From an uncultured Acetatifactor sp. (GTDB lineage Bacteria; Bacillota; Clostridia; Lachnospirales; Lachnospiraceae): a stretch of DNA of 34,759 nt. The stretch spans positions 1 through 34,759 of the forward strand of contig CAJTLR010000040.1 in NCBI GenBank assembly GCA_910577185.1, written 5' to 3'. Of the stretch, positions 29,617 through 34,759 are shown in pieces; position 1 is the first letter of the stretch; the number at the start of each line of letters is the position of its first letter. Position numbers and translations under genes: made by a program. The notes beneath the pieces were generated by a model. It searched no databases and was not told the origin of the DNA. It saw only the letters and a program-made list of their open reading frames with translations.

Positions 29617-31332
29617 TTATCCGATTCCGCCCCCACCCTCGGGAAAGTCCGGGATATCTGACATATCCGGGAAATCCGGCATATCCGGTACGGGCAGTTC
29701 CGGTTCCTGGGGCGGCTCCGGTTCCTGTCCTTCCCCGCCTTCCTCGTATCCCTCTTCAGATCCTTCCCCTTCGGGATTCTCCACGGCCGGGGGCCCTATA
29801 TAGGGCGCTCCCCCATAGTAATAGCACACTACAGGAAATCCCTCCGACACATACTGGTAGATTTGTTCTGCCATGCTCACCGGAAGATTGATGCAGCCAT
29901 GGGAACCGTTGGTAATAAAAATATCGCCGCCGAAAGATCCCCTCCAGTTTGCATCATGCATTCCGTAATTTCCGTAAAAGGGCATCCAGTAGCTGACCGG
30001 CGTCTGGTAGGTAGCCCCCCTGAGCACTGCGTTTCTGGTCTTATAAGATAAACCGAATATTCCTTCCGGTGTCACGCAGTCATATGTAGATATCATGGTA
30101 CCCGATACAAAATCCGTCTCCAGCACCAGCTCCCCATCCTGGTACAAATACAGATGCTGGTTTGTCAGGTCTGCCTCCACATAAGAGCTGCCGATGTCAT
30201 TTTCGCCTTTCTGCCTGGCCTTAATACTATATACCGGTTCCCTGTCCGTGGTGCTTCCCTGGTAAATGAGACGGATCAGCTCCTTTGTCTCATTTTCCGT
30301 ATCCGTCTTCCAGCCATAATTCCGGCTGTTCAGCGTCAGTTCCTCCCCCAGTGTGGTGATAAAACTTTTCTTTTTTCCATAAGTATCATGGGCAGCCGCC
30401 TGCTCCTTGACAAATGCCGCCACCTTTTCCTCATCCAGAACCGGGCTGTCATCTTCCAGCGTGATCCACTCATGCAGGATCCTGTGGTCCAGTTCGATTT
30501 TGCTCCCGTTCCAGTCATAAGAAATCCGGGTTCCAAGCCACTGGTTTACCTTATCCACAATGCTGTTCAGCTTTGTGTCATCCTGCCTGACAGCGGCCTC
30601 CTGATAGCAGGATAGCTGTTCCAGGTCAAGATATTTTTCCTGCCTGCCCAAAGCCTCCGAAACCAGCTGTAACACTTGTTCCACATCCAGCTGGGTTCCT
30701 GCAGTCTCCGGAATAATCTCGTAGCCGCCCCTGGCTTCCGAGTATTCACTGATATACGCATCCTGCGCCTTCACCATGTTTGCCTTTTTACAGGCATCCC
30801 AGGACTTCACCATGCTGTTCAGCATGTCCTCGTCAAACAATACATTCCGTTCCATGGAGTGGGAATACTGCTGTCCCAGCCAGGCCTGAATCCATTGAAA
30901 TTCCTCCTGTCCGGCCAGCAGGGCCTCCACTTCCTTTCTGGTATCCTGATAGGCAAGCTGAATGTCAGAAGGAAAAATTTTCCCGATCTGCGCACCGGAC
31001 TCTCCCGTTCTGTAATCTCTGCCGGTCACTTCCAGCGAGTACTCCTCCAGCCGGGCATCCAGCATTTCCGCCACCGCAGCCGCTTCCATCCTGCTGCAGT
31101 CCACGCCGTTGATGACTGTATTCGGAAAAAAATGTGTCCGGTAATACAGTGCCGTCTGATAATAGCCGAATGCGGCGATACCCGCCGCCAGAATGACCGC
31201 GAATATCATACCTGGCAGAATATATTTTTTTCTCTTATGTGATTTCCCCTCTTTGGGCAGGTTCAGCGCTTCCGAACCGGTCTTTTCAGAAGCCCCCTCC
31301 TGTGAAAAATGTTCCTTTTGTTTTTTTCCCAT
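29617..31332 (-). CDS. Membrane-anchored L,D-transpeptidase (YkuD family)
   Basis: A 571-aa cell-wall enzyme expected to form or exchange peptidoglycan cross-links via a Cys nucleophile. There is a basic cytoplasmic N-terminus, one transmembrane segment (about 38-58), a peptidoglycan-binding region typical of clostridial YkuD proteins (about 70-350), and then the YkuD domain. The catalytic signature is GMHDANWRG...SHGCINLP, with Cys at about 480. The last ~60 residues are a low-complexity Pro/Glu/Gly/Asp tail. GGAGTG lies 5 nt before the ATG at 31332. An AT-rich promoter lies at 31367-31395. Confidence 0.92.
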   Translation of the reverse strand: MGKKQKEHFSQEGASEKTGSEALNLPKEGKSHKRKKYILPGMIFAVILAAGIAAFGYYQTALYYRTHFFPNTVINGVDCSRMEAAAVAEMLDARLEEYSLEVTGRDYRTGESGAQIGKIFPSDIQLAYQDTRKEVEALLAGQEEFQWIQAWLGQQYSHSMERNVLFDEDMLNSMVKSWDACKKANMVKAQDAYISEYSEARGGYEIIPETAGTQLDVEQVLQLVSEALGRQEKYLDLEQLSCYQEAAVRQDDTKLNSIVDKVNQWLGTRISYDWNGSKIELDHRILHEWITLEDDSPVLDEEKVAAFVKEQAAAHDTYGKKKSFITTLGEELTLNSRNYGWKTDTENETKELIRLIYQGSTTDREPVYSIKARQKGENDIGSSYVEADLTNQHLYLYQDGELVLETDFVSGTMISTYDCVTPEGIFGLSYKTRNAVLRGATYQTPVSYWMPFYGNYGMHDANWRGSFGGDIFITNGSHGCINLPVSMAEQIYQYVSEGFPVVCYYYGGAPYIGPPAVENPEGEGSEEGYEEGGEGQEPEPPQEPELPVPDMPDFPDMSDIPDFPEGGGGIG

Positions 31333-31366
31333 AATGTCACTCCGATTCCGCTTGAAAATTGCTTCA

Positions 31367-31395
31367 ATTATAAATACAATTAAAGTAATTATAAC
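31367..31395 (-). promoter_or_regulatory. Probable promoter of the L,D-transpeptidase gene
   Basis: On the minus strand a perfect TATAAT (31367-31372) lies 35 nt before the ATG with a weak -35 (GTTATA) at 17-bp spacing. A second TATAAT lies at 31388-31393. The region is very AT-rich. Confidence 0.45.
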
Positions 31396-31414
31396 ATATT
31401 TAAAGATAAAAAAA

Positions 31415-31460
31415 CAGCAAAAAAAGGGTTATTTCCAACTTTTAGCACCTTTTTATGCTG
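31415..31460 (-). terminator. Inverted repeat terminator after the GT-C gene pair
   Basis: CAGCATAAAAAGGT (minus strand, 31447-31460) pairs with ACCCTTTTTTTGCTG (31415-31429) over about 13 bp, the T-run lying in the descending arm. It lies 16 nt after the stop of the proximal membrane-protein gene. Confidence 0.55.
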
Positions 31461-31475
31461 TCTTATCAAAATCTT

Positions 31476-33002
31476 TCACTTTTTGCCCGTTTTCTTTAAC
31501 CATTTTTCCAAAAATAACGATATTTCGTTTACCCCCATTGCCATATAGGGTATCTGCATAAAGAGATAGGGCAGTGCATAGCGGGTCTTTGCCTCCCAGA
31601 CCAGCGTAAACAGAAAACCTCCGAACACCGCGGCCAACAGTGCATATTCCTCCATCCGGTCAAAATCTTTTCTCTTTCTGACCAGCAAAAACAAAATGCT
31701 TCCATACAGCAGAAGCTGATACAGCTTCATGCCAAATGTCACCAGTTTTGCCGCCTTTCCCTCCTGGAACAGACTTTCCAGCAAAACCGGCCGCTGTCCA
31801 TCCGACTCAGAATTCATAATCGTGGACTGATACATAGGCGCGTTCCACTGATTGTTCATCTTTCTTATGAAAAAAGACGCCATAGAGCCGGGATTCTTTC
31901 TGTACCCCGCAAGATAATCCTGGAAATCCTGATACGCCTGTTTTTGCGCCTGCTCTTCGTCACAGTCAAATGCCAGGAATGTCTGCTGATCATAGCCATT
32001 GTGCCAGCCACCCCATCCATTGTCGTCATTCAGCCCCATGACTATGGTCAGGAATGTAGGTATGGAACTTGCCTTTTCCGGCATGACATCACTGTAAAGT
32101 CCCCGTACGGCCTGCCGCATTAGCGCCACGCCCAGAACAAGAAGCGCCATCGCAATGACATATTTTCGATTTCTGTGAAATAAAAGCTTTATCCCCCCGG
32201 TAATCAGCAGCGCCAGGCATAAGATAATCATCGCCGCCCGAAGCTGCACCGCCATCCCCATGAGTACACCGGAAAGCACTGCCTGCCACCAGGAAAACTG
32301 CTTCAGACATGCCAGATACATCCAGACGGCGCACAGTCCGAATATAATGGAAATTAAATCCCCATACACAAAGCTGGTGTAGGCATACATGGGAAAACAG
32401 AAAAAAATAAACAACAGGTAGTATAGTTCTGCCCTCCTGTTCTCACAGGAGAGAATCCGCACAATCTGGCAGCCGGAGAATACCAGCAGCGGAACCAGCG
32501 CGGCTGTCAGATACTGGAACGCCTGATAATTTCCGGGTCCGAAGATGGAAAAAACCCCTCTCAGCACTGTGATCACTCCCAGCTGATAGGGATACAGTAC
32601 CACATATTCTTTTCTGTCAAGCATGGTAATCTCACCGCTGTTAAAGGCATCCGCATACCTGCAGACAATCAGCTGGTCCGCCCCGGGTACTGTTTTACTG
32701 GCAAACACCCATAAAAATCCGGCCAGGGCAGACAAGGCGCAGACACCCCCCAGCAGCCGGTTCCACCCTTTTCTGCTTTGGATCCGGTCCGACAGTTTTC
32801 CCACATGGAACAAACAGACCAGGGCAGCACATATCCAGAAAGCATTCAGCACAACAAAATCTTTTTTCAGAATAATATGCTCATCCAGGGACCTGTTTTC
32901 CCCTGTCAGGCCCAGGCAAAAGGCAAAAAGCAATACATACATCACCATTGCCAGAACATGAAATATCCGGCAAAATAGCTTTTCCTGAAAAAAACTTTTC
33001 AT
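31476..33002 (-). CDS. Polytopic membrane protein, GT-C glycosyltransferase-like (paralogue 2 of 2)
   Basis: A 508-aa protein with about 10-11 transmembrane segments and a large extracytoplasmic C-terminal loop (about 300-420) containing GLNDDNGWGGWHNGYDQQ and FIRKMNNQWNAPMYQ. The topology, with an acidic first loop (ADQLIVCRYADAFN), resembles GT-C/PMT-like glycosyltransferases that use lipid-linked sugars. The catalytic residue and acceptor are not certain. It is the same length as the gene immediately upstream and similar to it along its whole length, so the two are tandem duplicates. Its ATG overlaps the upstream stop by 4 nt, and GGGGAGG precedes it. It may act in surface-polymer glycosylation. 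Confidence 0.8.
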   Translation of the reverse strand: MKSFFQEKLFCRIFHVLAMVMYVLLFAFCLGLTGENRSLDEHIILKKDFVVLNAFWICAALVCLFHVGKLSDRIQSRKGWNRLLGGVCALSALAGFLWVFASKTVPGADQLIVCRYADAFNSGEITMLDRKEYVVLYPYQLGVITVLRGVFSIFGPGNYQAFQYLTAALVPLLVFSGCQIVRILSCENRRAELYYLLFIFFCFPMYAYTSFVYGDLISIIFGLCAVWMYLACLKQFSWWQAVLSGVLMGMAVQLRAAMIILCLALLITGGIKLLFHRNRKYVIAMALLVLGVALMRQAVRGLYSDVMPEKASSIPTFLTIVMGLNDDNGWGGWHNGYDQQTFLAFDCDEEQAQKQAYQDFQDYLAGYRKNPGSMASFFIRKMNNQWNAPMYQSTIMNSESDGQRPVLLESLFQEGKAAKLVTFGMKLYQLLLYGSILFLLVRKRKDFDRMEEYALLAAVFGGFLFTLVWEAKTRYALPYLFMQIPYMAMGVNEISLFLEKWLKKTGKK

Positions 33003-34525
33003 TCAGCCCTGCCTCCCCTTTTTTCCACCGCTGACATGATTTCATGAATTCCCATTGCCATATAAGGTAACTGCATAAAAAGATAGGGCAGTACATACCG
33101 GGTTTTTGCCTCCCAGATCAGCGTGAACAAAAAGCCCCCGAATACGGCAATCAATAATGCGTACTTTTCTATTTCCACAAATTCCTTCCGTTTTACCCCC
33201 AGCAGAAATAATATACTGCCATACAGAAGAAGCTGATATACCTTCATCCCCGATTCTGTCAGACTTGCCACACGACCGTGCCGGAAAAGGGAGTCCACGA
33301 CTGCGGGCTGCCATTTTTCCAGATTTGAATTCATGGCGATTCCCTGATACATAGGTGCATTCCACTGGGCATTCATTTTCCTGACAAAAAAATCCACCAT
33401 ATAATCGGGGTCATTCCGATACAGTGCAATATAAGTCTGTAAATCTTCATAAGCCTTCACCTCGGCCAGTTCCCGGCTGCAGTCTGATGCCAGGAATACC
33501 TGCTGGTCATAATCATTATACCATCCGCATCGCTCATAGTCGTCATTTAAGCCCATAACCACCACCAGCGGTACTGATATGGAGTCCATGTCCTTTGGCA
33601 TAATATCACGGTACATTGCCTTCACTGCCAGCTGCATGGCAAATACCCCCAGCAGAAGGGCTCCCGGCAATACAATCGTCTCCCATTTTCTTTTTGTCAG
33701 AATGCGTACCCCCGCCGTGATCACCAGCGCAATCACCAAAACCATCATGCCCGCCCTGAGCTGTACCGCAAGTCCCATGCAAATTCCCATAAGAGCCATA
33801 CGCCACCAGGAAAATCGTTTCAGACAAGCCAGAAACATCCAGGAAGCCGTCATTCCGAAAATAATGGAAAGCAAATCCCCATACACAAAACTGGTATAAG
33901 CATACATGGGAAAACAGAAAAGGATGAACAGCAGGTAGTAGAGCTCCACCCTCACGTTCTCATCGGAAAGAATCCTGACAATTTTACAGCCGGACAGCAC
34001 CAGAAGCGGCAGGAGTGCCGCAGACAAATATTGAAACGCCCGGTAGTTTCCCTCTCCGAACAAGGTGAAAACCACCCGCATAAAAGTGATAATCCCCAGC
34101 TGATATGGGTAATTTACAATATATTCCCCTTTTCCGACCTTACTGTAATCCCCGCGGTTAAAGGCATCCGCATACTGACAGATGCACAGCTGGTCTGACT
34201 GCGGCGCAGTCCTGGTTGCGTATACCCAGAGGAAACCTATGAGGGCAGATAAAACACAGACTACCGCCAGCACTATGTTCCGCACTTTCCTGCTCTTCAG
34301 AAATTCAGACAACTTTCCGATAAAAAAAAGAACCGGCAGGGCTGCACAGATTCCTAACACATTCAGTAAAACCGCATCTGTCTTAAAATAGATATATTCG
34401 TCCGACAGCTCCCCGCTGTTCTCCCCCGTTATCCCGAGACAGTAGTAAAACAGCACTGCAAACATCAGAACCGCTAAAATATGAAATATATGGCAAAACA
34501 GCTTCTCCTGAAGAACTTTCTTCAT
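32999..34525 (-). CDS. Polytopic membrane protein, GT-C glycosyltransferase-like (paralogue 1 of 2)
   Basis: A 508-aa membrane protein, first of the tandem pair. It shares with its partner EKLFCxIFH at the N-terminus, the acidic loop (SDQLCICQYADAFN), YPYQLGxITxxR, ELYYLLFIxFCFPMYAYTSF, MGLNDDxxxxGWxNxYDQQ, MNxQWNAPMYQ and the C-terminal LVWEAKTRY/LIWEAKTRY box. These shared blocks mark the probable functional sites. AGGGAG precedes the ATG at 34525. A terminator lies between it and the tRNA gene upstream, so a promoter should lie in 34530-34580 (AT-rich, with a TATAAA at about 34568); none is strong. Confidence 0.8.
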   Translation of the reverse strand: MKKVLQEKLFCHIFHILAVLMFAVLFYYCLGITGENSGELSDEYIYFKTDAVLLNVLGICAALPVLFFIGKLSEFLKSRKVRNIVLAVVCVLSALIGFLWVYATRTAPQSDQLCICQYADAFNRGDYSKVGKGEYIVNYPYQLGIITFMRVVFTLFGEGNYRAFQYLSAALLPLLVLSGCKIVRILSDENVRVELYYLLFILFCFPMYAYTSFVYGDLLSIIFGMTASWMFLACLKRFSWWRMALMGICMGLAVQLRAGMMVLVIALVITAGVRILTKRKWETIVLPGALLLGVFAMQLAVKAMYRDIMPKDMDSISVPLVVVMGLNDDYERCGWYNDYDQQVFLASDCSRELAEVKAYEDLQTYIALYRNDPDYMVDFFVRKMNAQWNAPMYQGIAMNSNLEKWQPAVVDSLFRHGRVASLTESGMKVYQLLLYGSILFLLGVKRKEFVEIEKYALLIAVFGGFLFTLIWEAKTRYVLPYLFMQLPYMAMGIHEIMSAVEKRGGRAE

Positions 34526-34582
34526 CTCTCTCCCTTATGACAATCGTAAACTTGCCCTGCAGATTTTTATATTTTCATGCAC

Positions 34583-34605
34583 AAAAAAAGCATATAACAT
34601 GCTTT
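34583..34605 (-). terminator. Rho-independent terminator upstream of the GT-C pair
   Basis: AAAGCAT pairs with ATGCTTT (7 bp, five-base loop), and the T-run continues beyond the stem on the minus strand. It ends transcription coming from the tRNA side. Confidence 0.7.
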
Positions 34606-34631
34606 CTTCCACTTTTCTTTATAATCAAAGA

Positions 34632-34703
34632 CCCCGCTGCAAGCAACGGAGTATCAAACTTGCAATCCTGCAGAGCAACGGGTATTTTCCTCATTGCTTG
34701 CGG
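34632..34703. repeat. Structured intergenic element with direct and inverted repeats
   Basis: AGCAACGG(A)GTAT occurs twice in direct orientation (about 34642 and 34674). CCGC...AAGCAA at 34634-34647 can pair with TTGCTTGCGG at 34694-34703. It lies just downstream of the tRNA gene. It looks like a non-coding palindromic repeat or the processed trailer of the tRNA transcript. Confidence 0.45.
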
Positions 34704-34713
34704 AAATAAAAAA

Positions 34714-34759
34714 TGCCCAGAACCGGAATCGAACCAGTGACACGAGGATTTTCAGTCCT
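34714..34759 (-). tRNA. tRNA-Phe (GAA), 3' part, cut by the window edge
   Basis: On the minus strand the window holds four pairs of the anticodon stem around the loop CTGAAAA (anticodon GAA, Phe) and a five-base variable loop. It also holds the T arm (ACTGG, TTCGATT, CCGGT), the 3' acceptor strand and a discriminator A. No CCA is encoded, and a T-run follows directly. The D arm and 5' acceptor strand lie beyond position 34759. Confidence 0.88.

Overview
The window looks like a chromosomal segment of a spore-forming Lachnospiraceae-type bacterium (class Clostridia). The grounds are the spore-maturation pair spmA/spmB, two small CotF-like coat proteins, a Cys-rich small protein of a kind I know from Lachnospiraceae, and a Firmicutes housekeeping cluster (Orn/Lys/Arg decarboxylase, a guanylate-kinase-like gene, yaaR, holB, ricT/yaaT, trmN6/yabB, rsmI/yabC). 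Apart from the left-edge remnant, the hybrid kinase and the acetyltransferase, all genes lie on the minus strand. Most have strong Shine-Dalgarno sites, which settle several GTG or TTG starts. No species can be named from the sequence alone.

Left part (1-11.6 kb) is an accessory, eroded region. It opens with the 3' stub of an acyl-CoA synthetase abutting a terminator-like hairpin, followed by a cytoplasmic GH38 alpha-mannosidase with its own promoter. Next is an operon of a GH31 N-terminal stub, an ECF-type S component and truA. Its promoter is abutted by a 19-20 bp tandem-repeat array. An AraC/GyrI-like regulator and then a large LRR-Roc-COR (Roco) protein follow. The Roco protein ends in a domain that reads like a PD-(D/E)XK nuclease (putative, lacking the usual Lys). 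It is flanked on its upstream side by the frameshifted 3' remnant of an ABC-2 permease. This Roco gene, between broken genes, is the best candidate for an undescribed system, probably an NLR-like abortive defence protein. An EEP-family nuclease/phosphatase gene closes the region.

Middle part (11.6-20.6 kb): a P-type cation ATPase is transcribed divergently from an orphan soluble hybrid histidine kinase. After the kinase come spmA-spmB, two coat-protein genes, an array of 14 GTCAT motifs with alternating 17/19 bp spacing, and a GNAT acetyltransferase that converges on a 59-residue Cys-rich protein. Two copies of a structured intergenic repeat with a shared 15-bp core lie at 11.49 and 18.76 kb.

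Right part (20.6-34.76 kb) is conserved housekeeping: rsmI, trmN6, ricT with a long disordered tail, holB, yaaR, a guanylate-kinase-like gene, pyruvate kinase, the PLP decarboxylase and an HD-domain protein. Beyond these are a small palindrome-rich ORF, an L,D-transpeptidase and two tandem paralogous polytopic membrane proteins of GT-C type. The window ends in the 3' half of a tRNA-Phe gene.
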